Assembly (NCBI GenBank): GCA_024752435.1
Contig: CP103035.1
Coordinates: 682,001-746,000 of the forward strand
DNA from: Allantophomopsis cytisporea
Lineage: Eukaryota; Ascomycota; Leotiomycetes; Phacidiales; Phacidiaceae
Direction of reading: 5' to 3'
Length of the DNA stretch: 64,000 nt
Below are positions 11,016-24,466 of the stretch, in pieces. The translations under genes were made by a program, and so were the position numbers. Under the pieces are notes generated by a model. That model had not been told where the DNA came from and did not search any database. It was given only the letters and a program-made list of their open reading frames with translations. Position 1 is the stretch's first letter. The number at the start of each line of letters is the position of its first letter.

Positions 11016-13674
11016 ATGGATCAAACTTTACCACCCAGAAAGCGCCGTAAGACACGCCGCGATCCCTCTGCAGAAAATAACACGAAGTTGGTCGCAAGGA
11101 ACGCCGCGGCTATGAGCTTAAATCAAAAGAGGCGTGCAACTAGGTCAATGACACGAGGTATGACCTTTCATTCAAAATACCGTCCGTTTGTGGAGGACAA
11201 CCATGCTAACACGCCGTTCAGTAGGATGGAAGTCGGGTGCATTGCCCGTTGAATTGTTCGAACATATTATATCCTACCTCTCACGAAAGGACATCCAAAA
11301 CATGCGCTTCGTAAACCATGAGTTTGAGGAAAAGGTTTCAAAGCATCTCTTCAAGACTGTAGTTGTACCATTCAAGCCCGAGATATATGAGATCGCAGAC
11401 GAAGTATCGTATTCCTTCACGTCGAAAAAGCCGAAGAAGGACAAGGAAACATCTGTCCCATTGAACAAGAATGGAGCGGTCATCCTACAGGACAAAGGAA
11501 TGCGTGTCTTTCAGGGCTTTGGAAGACACATTTCGCGCTTTGCTATGAGTTTTGAATTCGACCCGGCCACGTTGACTGCACCGCCAATGAAATGTGACCA
11601 GGAAGCCATCACATCGTTCTGGGGTATTTTTCGATGGCCACACAAGACATATAATCGGTACGCACAGCTTGAAGGTCTCGAGCAGACTGCGGATGAGACC
11701 CGAACGTTAGCACAAGCGCTCACGTACATTACGAATGCGAAGGAGCTTGCATTGTCGATTGATAGTGGTCTTGGTTGGTTAAGTGGTCCAGATGTGAACT
11801 ACAAGATGGATCTGGTTGATCAGAATCGCGCGGTGTTTGGAGAATCGAGATTCGCACCGGATCAAAAAAAGCGCTCTAAGCATAGATTATCATCACGTTC
11901 TCGGAAACACCACAACAACGATACAGTAATTATCCCGGAGCTCGAAACGCAACAGCAAAAGGTCTATGAACGTATGCTCAAAGACGCTGGATATACCTCC
12001 GCCAATATCAAACAAGCTATTATCTTGCTTGCCGTACATGACGGAACTTTGAGACCTGAGTTAGCTTCACCAGGAATAGCTACGGAGAGAGACTCGCCAA
12101 ACGGTACAGAGAAAGAGCTGCTTCTTATCAAGAACCCGAGACTATCAGAACCATGTGTTGATGTCGACGGTGACTTGATGTTACTCCCAATACCGTTGGA
12201 AAACATGCGTAACAAGAACGAGGCTGTAGTGGATCCTCCTCTCAAACCAGCCGAACTTACGACAGCCCAGAAAGAAATGCTTTTGGAGACAGAATGGGCT
12301 CATCGTGCGTTCATGCAATCATATACAATCGCGATCATTGACAACCCTCAAACATTCCTCAATGTTCGAACTTTAACTTTCGCAAGAATCCCTAGCAGGC
12401 ATGTTCGGATCATCAGCAGGAACGACTTCTGGAATAGCCTACCTCACCTCACGGATGTATCACTTGCTGTTATTCCAGATTGGAGAGATGTTACTAAGTT
12501 GGCAACTACATATGTGCAAGACATTCCTTTGAAACCTTCGTCCGCCATCCCAGAGGTGCATTTGCTCATTGAAGATTTTATTGCTCCCAAAAAATCTATC
12601 AAGAGATTCCATTTCGAATGGCTTTGCGGAGGTGAAGAGGCACCTGGCTTGTTTGCCCGTGGCCAACTTATCTTGCCAGCTCCAGTGTTAGAAGGAACTA
12701 TGGAGATGGTCAATCTAGTACATCAGCCGTCTCTCCTTTTAATGCCGCATGTTGAGCATCTTTCGTTCAAGAATTGTTGGTTCAGTCCACATATTCTTAT
12801 TCAACTGGTCACAGCTCATCAGAATAAAGCATTGGCGTCTCTGACCCTTCACTCGATATCTCTTTCAGCCCCATCTACACGCCTCCAGCATCGGACTATA
12901 CCCTCAATGCTCCATCATCCACCTATAGTGGCTCAGATTCCAGCACAAGTCATCTTACAGGGGCCACAGAATCCTGCTGCAAACTTGCAGCCTTTTATGG
13001 CGGGGGCGAACATTCCAATTCAGATTGTTGGCAATGGCAATGTCAATCAGAACCCAGTTGCACAGGGAGCTGGTGTTGTTGTACCACTGGGTCTTGCACC
13101 ACCAGTCGCCGCTATGGCTGCAGTTCCAAATGGGACAGACGGATTTTGGTTAGACTATCTTGAATCACCGCGAAAACATTCGTGGGCAGATGTTCTCGAT
13201 ACTATCACACCCGGCGAAACCATTGCGGAGGCTCGTTATGCATATGATGATCGAAATCCAGAACCACCCATACGTCAAGCTTTCAGTTTGCAGAAAATAG
13301 TTTTCCGTTCTTGCGGCTATGTACGGCTACCAATGGATCTTGATCACTCTGTGTTCGACTTTGCGCATCTCAGGACGCAGAGTGAGCATCCTGTTCTCGC
13401 TAAAAAGAGGGCAGAAATGGACTCGTTCATGATGAAGAAAACAGATTACGCCCTAGGTAGCATAATTCCATGGATGGATCATAGCGAGATGGTTACAATT
13501 GAGCAAGCCTTCTTCTTGGGCCTTGGCTGGGACCCATCAGAGCCAAATTACGGAAAGCTTCGTGCCCAATACAAAGCTGATTATCACGAACTAATAGTTC
13601 CAGGAGCTGGCCGCTTCTATGGCACGCTTCAACGCAAAACTCCAGACAACACTCATACCCACGAGCTTGCATGA
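11016..13674 (+). CDS. F-box domain protein
   Basis: Two exons, 11016-11157 and 11222-13674. The 64-nt intron has donor GTATGA and acceptor TTCAG, and the join restores codon GTA. The product is 864 residues. The N-terminus is very basic (LPPRKRRKTRRDPS), a likely nuclear localisation signal. The F-box follows at about residues 54-95 (LPVELFEHIISYLSRKDIQN, then MRFVNHEFEEKVSKHLF). F-box proteins usually link substrates to Skp1 in SCF ubiquitin ligases. The remaining 770 residues show no repeat I can name; they may hold degenerate leucine-rich segments (VEHLSFKNCWFSP, SLTLHSISL) and a Pro/Ala/Gln-rich stretch near 610-650. The substrate is unknown. An in-frame ATG eleven codons upstream (10983) is an alternative start. 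Confidence 0.88.
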
Positions 13675-15774
13675 TGCTGAGTTTTATATAACTTTCCTTT
13701 TTTTTTGTTTTGTGTTTGTTTTGCAGAGCAAGGTTTTTTTCTTTGGGGGGGTTTCACGTACAATGCTTTCCTCTATTTGGGCTCTGCGTGCTCCTCACGA
13801 GATGATACTTCGCGGTCATTCTTGCATGTATGGAATTTCCATATTATTTGAAGCTTGAATGCGAAGACGTGTACCACCACATGTTATTCTTTCGGCTCCA
13901 TTGGATCTTTTTCATCGGTCTAGTACAGCGCAGGTGGAGCGGTTAGTTTCCCGGTTCTGCATTATGGAAAGGGAAAGGTAATCATAGCGACGTGAGTTCT
14001 AGGCGTTTTGTGGTGCGGGTGAAGGGCTGCTTTTGGGAGGAACATCCTGGCGTTCTTCATTGCAATGGAATTGGTGGTACAATATTCTGGATATCATGAA
14101 AGAGTAACTTTTTTTTCTGTAAGATTACCGAGGCATCAAAATGCGTAGCAATGGAACTCATTACAAAGTATCTGTGAAGTAATTAGAGTACCTATACGTT
14201 ACCATTGAAACATAGCTAGATACGACTCTTACATTGCATTGTGTCGTTGTCTCTCAAGGTGGCCATGGCTCATGAAGTTCCATAGTGGGGCTAGACCTAC
14301 TCACCTAACTACTACAGGTACGTTGTTTTTGGACTCGGACAAGGCTTGTGACAGCGAGCGAACCCCACAAGGCGGCAACTTTAGACTCCACTGTGTACGA
14401 ATCTATTTACATTGGCACACCCGTGATCTGACCATTTTGCGATTCGATGCTTCCGACATATGTGACTAGGAAGTAGCCAGTAATTTTGTATTACTATTAT
14501 TGTAGTAGGTACCTACTCAGGTATATTATCATAAGTACACAATGTACACCGCGCTAATCATGGTGTCGCTTCGGAGCTTGTTCCTGAATCTTGCCGTTCA
14601 AAACAAAACAAAACAAAACAAAATCAACAACATGCTTCACATCGTCGTCGTCGTCATCAATCAACACGCACAATTATTTGGAGTTTGAGTTTTGTTTGAT
14701 GGCATTCATCATCGCATGCGCGCAACACATACATACCAAACACCCACATTTGCAGTACCTTAGTCAACTTGTCACATATGTAAATTACGTGCAGGTGAGG
14801 TATGTGTGTGGTGGTACTACGCAGTAGTAGAATAGAGAGACTCTATCGTCTTTGTATACAACAATCACTCTTCAGTGCAATAAGCTACTCACTACCTGTG
14901 TATGATGCTGCATTGATCATGCACTTACACAGTACAAGTACGTGCTTTCGTAAGGTAAGACATCCCATCACGATCTTGTCAATCATGTCTATCCATCCAT
15001 CCCATGATGATGCTTATCCCATCCATTCATCACCCCCCCCCCCGGCCACCCCCCACCCACAATAAACGAAGACAGCGTGACATCCACAACCTGAATCAAG
15101 GACAACCCCCATGAAAAGTTGGAACTCTCTCATTCTTTCTCTCTCCCTCTCTCTCAGCTCTTCCACTTTAGTGCATTCACCTCACTCAATACTCCGTCTT
15201 ATCAAAAACAACTTGAGGAGGCTGAAACGAACAATCGCATTCATTGCTATCTTCCTCGAACCTTGTCCTTATCTTCTAAACAATCAACCATCAACAATCA
15301 AATCAAATCGAACCAAGTCTCCGAATTTAATTTCCAGATCCTACTACTATCTCGCCAGAGATTCTGCAATCCGCATCTATCAGCTGCGTTGCGTGTGTGT
15401 GTGTCGCTATTCCGGGATTACTGTGCAGCTCTTGGCACTCCCGTTGCCTGATCAACAAATCAAAAACAAGTCGACTGGCCATAGCATCTGCGACCTACGT
15501 AGATCTTCAAGCGCCGTTGGTCAAGTTCGATCTGCTAATAGGAGCCTCACCGTCTATCTTATACGTAGTACATACAATTTAGTTTATGCGAAAATCACGA
15601 TCAACCTGTTCGGTGCGCAAACAAGTGCAAATCTCTACCCAGTACTCACACTTCCTGCCTTCTGCTCTATATCTTCTGCCAATGCTAAGACAAATGAATC
15701 CATGAGGTACACATACCCTCTTCCCTCATCAGATGTGCATCAGAGAAAAATGGACTGACTGTATTTGCTAGGCA
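13675..15774. other. Intergenic spacer and long CT-rich leader
   Basis: No supported gene. 13675-14580 is a mixed 3' flank. A (CAAAA)n run lies at about 14600-14623. A C homopolymer is at about 15031-15042. From about 15111 the sequence is strongly CT-rich, typical of the promoter and 5' UTR of a large fungal gene. A likely 5' UTR intron ends CTAG three bases before the next gene's ATG (donor GTACAC near 15705). The 215-codon frame at 15111-15758 is treated as leader. Confidence 0.5.
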
Positions 15775-18700
15775 ATGCCGTCCCAAAATGCTACCGATAA
15801 TAATGCCACGCCAGCAAAGCCTAAGACGCCAACTACACCGTCAATATCACGCCTCAATTCTATCCCGAAACGGCCACCAGATGGCACGACAAGCGGAAGA
15901 GCTGCCGCACAGAAGGCTAAAACACCCAATAGCGCTCCTGCACGTGCGAAAACGGCGGGTATCAAGAGGGCGGAACCAACATTGCTTGGGGATTTTCTAT
16001 TAGGAAGACCATCCCCAGCTCGAACAAGGCGGAAGAGCTTGGATATTGTGAAAGCGGAGATGAAGATTGCTTCAGTGAGTAAGGTACGACAACCGGGTGG
16101 TGTAAAGGATCGGGTAAAACAATGGCAAAAAGCAAGTGCTGCAGCTGTCATTGAAGACCCTCTTGCTCCAGAGAAAACCGAAACGTTCAATGCGAAGGTT
16201 GTTAGAATACAGGAGGATACTAGCCCGGAGCTTGTGAGTTCGAAGAATGATCAAGTGCGACTTGTCCAGCATGGAAGTAAAGACACAAATGAGGACATCG
16301 CAAATCGTCAAAGAAGCAAAAGTGCACCCAAGAAACGGGTTGTCAGTGACGATCACTGGATGTCGAGTAAAGCGAACCAGAAAGGAAGACCAGATAAAAA
16401 TATCAAAGCTACCACAGCTCTTCCCAAAAACTTCGTTCGCAACAATCCTGCGAATCCGCCGTTGGAAAAGAAGATTGGCGATTGGGCAAAACGCATAACA
16501 AACGAGGAACCACCCGAATCACCACTCGAGAAGGTGAAGAGAAGAAAGCGGCTCTCCAGATCGTCTCTATCGGATGATGGACTTCGAGTCTATCCTTCTA
16601 GGTCTCCTTCTGTTGATGACGGCATTCGAATCAAGCCTTCACGTCCTTCCTCGATTAATCATGACGGCATTCGCATTAGACCCATGAAAGAAGAAACATC
16701 CCACGAAGATGAGGAAAGAAATCAAGAGGAACAACAGAAATCGTGTTTAGCGAAAGAAACTCACATTCGCCCTTCTGAACAGACCAAGTCGCTTGGAGAA
16801 GATTTGGCAGAAGAGGAGCGGAGTGCAGAAGAAGAAGACGTAGATGGAACTCCTAGTGGTAGGCGGCGACGGCGACGTTCTCAACGAAAGCCGCCCATTC
16901 ATACGGAGTCATTGGCTGATGTGCCTGTGGGATATTCAGCTTTCAGTGTATTGGATCTTCCTCTCGGAGCCGATGCCAATGCTATGAGGAAAGCAAAGCC
17001 ACAGAGAACCGGTAGTTTGTCTGCGGTGCCCAAAGTATTCAAGAAGGTTTATACCGAAGGCATGAAGATCATGCATGATACAGCCGAGCCTCCACCTCGA
17101 GTAGGTGTGAACCAACCTCCCAGTATTGAGTCATGGTTGAACGGCACGACCGATCCATTCTTTGATGGGCCACCCACCCCAGTAGCAACGAAAGAGCCTA
17201 CGATATTCAAGAGCTACAAAAACCTCGACTCTACCTCGACCGTACAGAGGGACAACGGAGAAACACCAAGAAGTCCTACAACGATACATAGCCACCATTC
17301 TCAGAAGCACAAGATCGAAGAACCTTCAAAAGTCAAGAGCCTACAGGATGATGTGGCAAAATCACCGGAGTCAATGCTGGAGTCCTTCAATTGCAAAGTA
17401 CCAATCCAACGAGAGAACAATCATCGATTAGGTTCAGGACTGAAAAGAACTCCCGCAAAACGAACAGCATCCTCTCCAAGGAAGTCACCGCTAAAGGAAG
17501 TCTTGGTTGATGCTTTTATGGGAGAGTCAGAAATGTATATGCCGAAGAGCTCTTCAAAGTCACCGCCAGACACGTCCCAAATTCCAAGGACCACCAATTT
17601 TTCTGGTAGCGCAAAGGATATGAGAAGAGAATCAAGGAAATCCTCGAGAGAATATTCACAGAAGAGTCCTCGTATGTTGGATACGTCGAAATTAGACAAG
17701 ACTGAAAATGGATCCATGAACCTTAACAGGTCCAACTCAAGGAGAGATATATCTAAAACCGGGCGATCTCATTTGTCAACAGTTGCTTCCCTTGAGACTC
17801 TCACCACCATGAAATCGATTCCCGAAACCAGCTCCGAGCTTTCTCAAGCCACCATCACCCCAACAACATCTCGTACAGCCACTTCATATACAGATCTTTC
17901 ATACGCCAAAACCTCATCTGTTGATCCTACAGCGTCGAATGTAAGCCGCCAGCCGAGTGATAAGTCAGCGCTTAAGCGCCGGCTAACTAAGCATTCCGAC
18001 TTGATATCAGTCCTATCGTTACCAGACTCTGCGGGTCCCACAAGGGGAAAGAGTATCAGGTCCGCAAGAAGTATTCGAACTCCTCGAAGCAAGTTATCGA
18101 ATGCTACCGTCGATGATCTCCTCAAAGAGCTTGCTACAGATGAAAACAAGTATATGCGGGAACTCAGGACATTGGTAGATGGTGTGATTCCGGTTCTGCT
18201 CACTTCAGTTTTGTCGCAATCTAGCTCAGCAATTTCAGCAGGTCTATTTGATCCCCGTCTTAGTGAGAAGGCTGACACGGCTGTCACAAAACCTATTGTT
18301 GACATGGGAGTGGCTCTTGAGCGACTGAGGAGTCTTCACAGGCGCATTCCCTTGAAAGATACGAAATCACTGGTCCAATGGGCTTATGGTGCATATAAGG
18401 TCTATGAAGACTATCTTACTGCTTGGCGCATGGGATTCCAGGATATTGTAGTCAACCTTGCGCCCGCTTCTCGTTCTGCTTCATCCTCAGACGATCTTAC
18501 TCAACGTGATAGCTTGCCACCGAGTACAGCTGGTGATATTGTTGATCCTAATGGCGAGAGAGTGGATGTTGCCTTCTTGCTGAAAAGGCCACTGATCCGA
18601 ATCAAGTATCTCCTTCGTCTTTTCGAGGTAATCATTCATCATGTACCATCCCCAACAAACATGGTATACTGACTTTTTCCAAGGGTCTCTCGGGATGCGG

Positions 18701-21503
18701 CGAGTTGAGTCCCAATATACAAGCTCTTGCCGTGAATATTAGCCAGAAATTCCACGGATCAAAGGAGAGAGCCCAACGTCGGGTATCAGAAGAGACTGCT
18801 AGACTTGAAGATCAAGCTGCTAACAACATTGACACTTCCCTAGCCAGAGACCCTAGAACCTTAAACCCTCTCGAAGACATCATGATCAATCGTACCCGCC
18901 AGGTAGCTGCCATGGACGAATTCACACTTGATCTCTACCATTCCACGGGGCAAAGTTTGAACTGCCGCGCCCAAATGATCCTTCGTGATAAGCCAAAGGA
19001 TGATTCAGACGTGGGTGACCTCCTTATCTGTGAAACGGATGCAATCAAAAGGTGGCTTCTTTTCCCTCCCATTGCCCTAGATCATGTGTCAGCACGCCTA
19101 GGAAGTGGAACGGGGGAGATTGTGATTATGATCAGGGGCACTGAAGGGACCGTGGAGTGGCATGAGCTACTGACACTAACGACCGAAGACGAGGATACTG
19201 TGAATTACTGGAAGAGCCTCTTCAAGTCAGAGCCAACCCCTGGCCCAACTCAGTTGCCTGTACAAGCACTCATTGATCCTACAACATTGCCCCGCCGAAC
19301 GCCGACGATAAAGGACTTCGATTCCGAGTACCTTCCTACGAGGCCTCCCAGTCCATGTGAAAGCGAATATCCTATTGGTACTCGCGTCAAACATAGAGAC
19401 TCCCAACTCAAGACTCCTCGCGAAGCTGAGAGCAGCACTCAGCCTCTACCTAGTGGAAGTCAATCAATGTTTGCGAGGTTTCAAAATAAGCTCCGCAGTT
19501 CTCCGAAGGTCAGGGATCATATCGATATATCCGATCATAGCCCTACCCTCTTGAGCCGCAACAAAGCTCTTAATCAGTCACAAAGTAACAGTAACACCAC
19601 TAATGCACACAGTCAAAGTCTTCAGGACTCTGAGAGAAAGCCTGATCGCAAGCCATCCTACGACCGGCCTGACAGCCCTGACGAAGATTTGTTACCAGCT
19701 AGACCTATACTCAACAACCAACGTCGTCCGTCCACACCTTCGAGAGAGCTTCCGCACATTCCGAAAAGGCGGAGCACTACCCCTCCAACAAGCTCGTCTG
19801 ATGCTGGGAACAATGACTTGTTTAGTAACAGTCTTTTGAAAGAGTCAATACGACCTGATAATCTCCTCTCAACGCCAAAGAACGCCCCCCAAATACTGCC
19901 AGCCGTGGAAACTGGCTCATATAGAGAAGACAGTGCACCACCACCACCACTGCATAGAGTGCTTAGCCAAGTCAGCCTCAAGCAAACCCAGCAGCTTGAT
20001 CCTCCTGCAGCCAAATTTAAGACAAGGAGATCTTCCTCGCCATTAAAGCATGAGTATCAACCATCTGTTGCCTCTGATGATGAATATTCTCTTGATGTTA
20101 CTTCAACATCCGATGAAAGTTACACAGACTCATCCGACTATTCAGATTCAGATTCTGAGTACTTTGAAGAATCTATCCCAGCTTCTCCTGTCTCGAAAAC
20201 TCATGAGCCATTTCCAGATTCTACGTTTACTCTTCCAAGCGCTTCCGCAGCACCCTTCAATCCTGCATCACAGATACTTCCTAATATACAGCCAAGCCTG
20301 CCAGTTGTCGAGACATTAAAATTCGTTGCACAACTATATCATTGGAACGATAAAGGCCGCTGGGAAAAACTACACCCAGATGTTACATCCGTGGTAGTGA
20401 AACCGGGACAAGTTGAGGTGTTTATGATGAGCGCCACACATTCGAATTTACAGGCCGTTACTGTGGAGTCCTCTGCTAATACTGATCCTAATCATAGCTT
20501 CAACGAAGAAGCCGAGCGCCCGTTGTTAGCCTTTGATCTAACCCCGTGGGTCCCTATGAGGAAATCCAATGCAACAGATGTCGATGTCCGTTCTCCACCG
20601 CTCCCACGCTCCATACTTCAGCCCCTTGGTCATGTAATGTTCCGTTCAATCAATACCGAAGAATGTTGGGCTCTCTACAATGCACTCAATCATTCGCGCT
20701 CAAACAACGTGCGTTACCAACAACTTGCACAAGAGGCCTTGCTGAATAGCTACGGCAACAATGCCTATGAAAATGCTGTTTCCGGGAACCGCCGTCGAGC
20801 ATGGATCTTTGGCCGTAAGAAAAGCTACCGAGCACACACAAGAGCTCCGTCAGAAACAAATGAGAGCTCAAGCAGTTTCAAGAGCAGTTTTTCGGTTCTA
20901 TTGAGAGGAGGAACTGGGTTCAACATAGCGAAATCTCGAATTGAACGTCAAGAGGGTCTCATTTCAGGCCAGGGCTCTTTCTATGGTAGCTCAGATTCAG
21001 CTTCTTATGGCTTCACGCCTCCACTTACCCCCTCCTCTCCTGGATCCCTGGCGACAGGCAACACCATAAGCTCAAACCATGCTGTCAATTTAGGCACAGC
21101 TAACATTAAAATTCGTCTTCATCGCTTCGAAGGTCGCGGGAAATGGACGGATTTATCCTATTGCCATCTTACTGTTTCGCCGCCCCCACCTGGCCGTCGA
21201 CAAGCATCCTCACTGAACAATGGTATTGAGAAACACGTTCTTATCACAACGAAGCCAAAGCTTGTGGATAAGAATATTCCAGAATTAGGATATCAGGATC
21301 CAATTGGGATATTAGACGTAGTTTTGGGAAGTAGATGTTTCAGGGTGGAAGGCAAAACAGGAATTTTAGTCAACATCTGGGAAGACGTCATGTTGAAGGC
21401 CACAGGAGGAGTATCAGGTACGACGAGGAAGTGGATGGTGCAGATGGCGACGGAGGCAGAGAGAAGGTGGGTTTTCGGACTACTGGGAAACGGAATACTC
21501 TGA
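15775..21503 (+). CDS. Large Dbl-homology (RhoGEF-like) protein
   Basis: Two exons, 15775-18627 and 18684-21503, joined in phase 0 across a 56-nt intron inside the DH region (LLRLFE / GLSGCGELS). The product is 1,890 residues. Residues 1-770 are disordered, basic and Ser/Lys-rich, with SP and RRRRRR patches. A DH-like helical domain runs from about 775 to 1010, starting DDLLKELATDENKYMRELRT and including PLIRIKYLLRLF. DH domains catalyse GDP/GTP exchange on Rho GTPases. After another disordered, acidic Ser-rich region, two PH/EVH1-like beta modules are visible: about 1490-1630 (FVAQLYHWNDKGRWEKLHPD) and about 1755-1890 (IKIRLHRFEGRGKWTDLSYC, RKWMVQMATEAERRWVFGLL). The layout suggests a membrane- or cortex-bound polarity or septation factor of the Bud3 type. 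That assignment, and catalytic competence, are inference. Confidence 0.82.
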
Positions 21504-22314
21504 TCGCATACTGAACATGCATGTTTGAGTAATGATAATGTGATGAACGTAGGTGCGATAATGACGGGTACATATACTATACATAAGTGCAATCGCAATT
21601 TTGAATCATTAACTAAATAAGCAAATATTCACCGTCGCATGCTATTTAATCAAGAGATCGAGCACCAAATGCAAGAATATCTAGCACTTCACACTTCGCG
21701 CTTCGGCCGTCGAATGTCCGCTCCGGTGCACTCCTGCCTGTGTCAACATAAAAGTTTAAACTCGCTGACACTCAATATCATGACAGTACATATGCCAACC
21801 TTATTCTTTTCTTTGATCCCATCGAACTCACCGTTTTGTATCGGAGTGTGAATATGACCAAGCTGACATGCTGTATCACCCCGAACTTGGATATCGAGTA
21901 TACAACTCGGAAATGTGTGTTGGTTATTAAATGAAAAGTAATCATCCCGCAATTATTAATGCCGCCCTCCCCTCCCTGCCGTTGCCGGTTATCACCAAAA
22001 ATCGTCCAAAGGTGATTACTGAGCCACTTCTTGGTGTCTTCTGACTCACTGTGGATGCATCGTAACATATTGGGTTCACAAAATTATAATCTTAAGTCGA
22101 CCGAGGACTCTTTTGCACTGCCATTGTTAGTAATCGGTAGATCCGATTGCAATACAAATAGCCCTCTAATTACTATGCTTTATCACGGAAATATTCATCT
22201 ATAGAGATTTTCAGCATCTAGTTTTGTCTATTACAGATTCTGAAAAATTTTGCCCAAGTTTCTCAGAACAGTTCAGTTAATCTAATCTCATACAAGAAAC
22301 ATATACTTCAAAAA
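21504..22314. other. Intergenic spacer, nothing recognised
   Basis: AT-rich 3' flank of the RhoGEF-like gene followed by the promoter of the carbonic anhydrase gene. An A-rich stretch immediately precedes the ATG at 22315, a common fungal start context. No other feature seen. Confidence 0.5.
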
Positions 22315-23079
22315 ATGGCACCAACAGTTGAGGAATGGGTGGCTCGCAACACGTAAGTATTTTTGCTTTTACTTGAATACTTAACCCAGTTAACAAGATA
22401 ACAGTGAATGGGCCAAAGATTTCAAACCTCTGCCAAATTTCAAGCAGTTGCTACACAAGGATCGAGAAGGCGCCACTTCTGGGACCATCTTCTTGACTTG
22501 CGCTGATCCTCGAGTTGTACCGGAGGAATTATTCAACATGGGCGGGGGACTTCGTAAGTACAACAGTATCTTATATTCTCCACCGCATTATTGACTATTC
22601 TTAGGAGCTGGAGTCGTTCGAAATGCAGGTGGTAGAGCCTTTGATGCGCTTCGATCTATTGAGACCCTTCACGCTCTTGTTAATATTGCCAATGTCATAG
22701 TTATTCACCACACTGGTAAGCCTCACCCCACAACTATTCTGAAATACTAGTCCTAATGCGTGCAGACTGTGGACTGGTTAATTTCCATAACGACTATGTA
22801 CGTGAGGAGCTTGCAAAGATCGATTCATCGGAGGCATCCAAGGAATATCTAATGATCACCGATAATGGTGAAATTCTCGAGTAAGTTTGTTCTCTAATGT
22901 GTTCCTCTTTTTTGATTTATTATCTCTTCCTCATATGATACTGATTGCGTAATTGCAGGATTGATGCTTCCATCCGCGAGGACGTCGCACTTCTCAAGAG
23001 ATCCCCTTTCTTGAAAGGCGTTAATATCCTTGGTTACAAGCACGACGATGCCACCGGAAAACTCACGGGAGTCAAATGA
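22315..23079 (+). CDS. Beta-class carbonic anhydrase
   Basis: Five exons: 22315-22352, 22405-22553, 22605-22715, 22766-22880 and 22959-23079. All phases match and the product is 177 residues. The family signature is clear. Zinc ligands are C45 (TCADPRVVP), H98 and C101 (IHHTDCG), and the catalytic Asp47-Arg49 pair sits in CADPR. The GVVRNAGG block follows. The enzyme interconverts CO2 and bicarbonate. At 177 residues without an N-terminal extension it is a short, presumably cytosolic beta-CA, smaller than the plant and yeast Nce103 type. The four introns have GTAAGT or GTAAGC donors. It is convergent with the dioxygenase gene at 23486; I see no functional link. Confidence 0.94.
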
Positions 23080-23485
23080 AGGAAAGCAGCAAGCCTCGGC
23101 TCGGGAATTTCGAACCAAAAGTAGTGGAACGACGAAATTGATATTTTGTTTACTTTAATTTCATCTTTTGTTCATTTGGAATTCTGATGAAGTGCTTTTT
23201 TGAGTAAAGGGGATAGGTAATATGAGGGGCCAACTCCCCCCACTCCAAAAATGAAAGAGGAAAGAAAAGATTTGATTTTGAATCTCACATTATGTCACAG
23301 ACAAGTCATGATCTACTAAATAGTCAATTTACAATATCGAGGATTGAAAAATCTCTGAAGATGATCCGATTGAGAAATCCAGGCCAGGTAGTGTTGATTA
23401 TGGTAAATTATCTATGTATAAAACAGGAATCCAGAAGACTATAGTCATGCAAGGCGCAAATATATATACCTAGAGCTACTCCAAA
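23080..23485. other. Convergent 3' flanks
   Basis: Short AT-rich interval holding the 3' UTRs of the carbonic anhydrase and dioxygenase genes. Nothing else seen. Confidence 0.5.
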
Positions 23486-24466
23486 CTATCCCACAACAGT
23501 AGAGTCAACACCAAGAGTGATATAGCCAACCATCCCCTTGGTAACGTCCTCACCATCCAAAGGCACAACCTGAACCAGAGGACTGAATCCACCAGTAGCC
23601 TCATCAGCCCAAACACTATCAATATCATTTGTGGTTCTGTTAATCTGCGTGTGTGTAGAGTATGGCCAGAGAGCCATGATCTGCTCCTGGAGATCCTCCT
23701 CGAAGAACAACTGTCCAGTAGAGACAGTATTGTCAGCAGTGACTGTTCCATTAGCCCCGATGGTCCAGTTCGTATGAACTTGTGCGTGAATATGAATGGC
23801 ACGTTGGACATAGAAGCCCGGGAAAACCGTCTTCATCTCCATTACACCCTCAGCATCAGTGGGCCACATGCCGCGAAGCCAGGTGGTGTTGCCAGTATGA
23901 AGATCAAGCGTAGTGCCAGCGGGTGGGGGGAAAGTAATGTTCATCTCTGCGAGAAGTGTAGCGAAGGGAATGTTTGGCGAAAGACCCTCAAATGAGGAGT
24001 AGCTGCCAGTCGAGTTGCAGTGCCAGATATCAACGAGCACGTTCTCCAATGGAGCACAAGTGTTGACGTCAATAACTCCAATGTCCAGGTAGAGTGGCAC
24101 GCCAAGTTGGTTCTCGGTCATGTCTTGGCGCAACAGTTGAGAGCGTGGCCAGATATATGGGCCGGTGGTGACCTCGGGTGTGAGCACGCAAGTGTCATTC
24201 TTGAGATAGTCGAAGTACGGAGCTTCCGTAGTGATCTCTACGGTAGTCGTGCCATTTCGGACAAGGGCATCGCGCTTGTGTATCGCGCGTCTCTGGGCGC
24301 CAGCCTCCCAGCGCTTCTTGTTCATGGCGGCAGCATGTTGCTCACAGCGACCAGAAATTCCGGCCCGACGGATCTTCTCTCCAACTGAGAGATCGTGGTG
24401 AGGTCCCGGATGAGCGAGGGTGGTAGCAATAAGGCCCACGGCTAAAATGACTGAAGGAACATGCAT
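23486..24466 (-). CDS. Secreted intradiol ring-cleavage dioxygenase-like protein
   Basis: Single exon of 326 residues from ATG 24466. I chose this start because it begins directly with a signal peptide (MHVPSVILAVGLIATTLA, cleavage before HP), although the frame opens 46 codons earlier. The intradiol dioxygenase core spans about 100-290. The four non-haem Fe(III) ligands expected for the family are present: Y156 (DIWHCNSTGSYSSF), Y219 (FPGFY), H225 and H227 (AIHIHAQVH). The family cleaves catechol-type aromatics between the hydroxyls using O2. Extracellular fungal members are linked to plant phenolics and lignin-derived aromatics. Several N-x-T/S sequons fit secretion. The substrate cannot be read from sequence. 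No clustered aromatic-degradation genes lie nearby. Confidence 0.93.
   Translation of the reverse strand: MHVPSVILAVGLIATTLAHPGPHHDLSVGEKIRRAGISGRCEQHAAAMNKKRWEAGAQRRAIHKRDALVRNGTTTVEITTEAPYFDYLKNDTCVLTPEVTTGPYIWPRSQLLRQDMTENQLGVPLYLDIGVIDVNTCAPLENVLVDIWHCNSTGSYSSFEGLSPNIPFATLLAEMNITFPPPAGTTLDLHTGNTTWLRGMWPTDAEGVMEMKTVFPGFYVQRAIHIHAQVHTNWTIGANGTVTADNTVSTGQLFFEEDLQEQIMALWPYSTHTQINRTTNDIDSVWADEATGGFSPLVQVVPLDGEDVTKGMVGYITLGVDSTVVG

Noticed and set aside
15111..15758. 215-codon plus-strand frame before the RhoGEF-like gene
   Set aside because: CT-rich leader composition, no conserved motif, and a likely 5' UTR intron overlaps its end.
17844..18305. 153-codon minus-strand frame
   Set aside because: Antisense shadow of the Ser/Thr-rich part of the RhoGEF-like gene.
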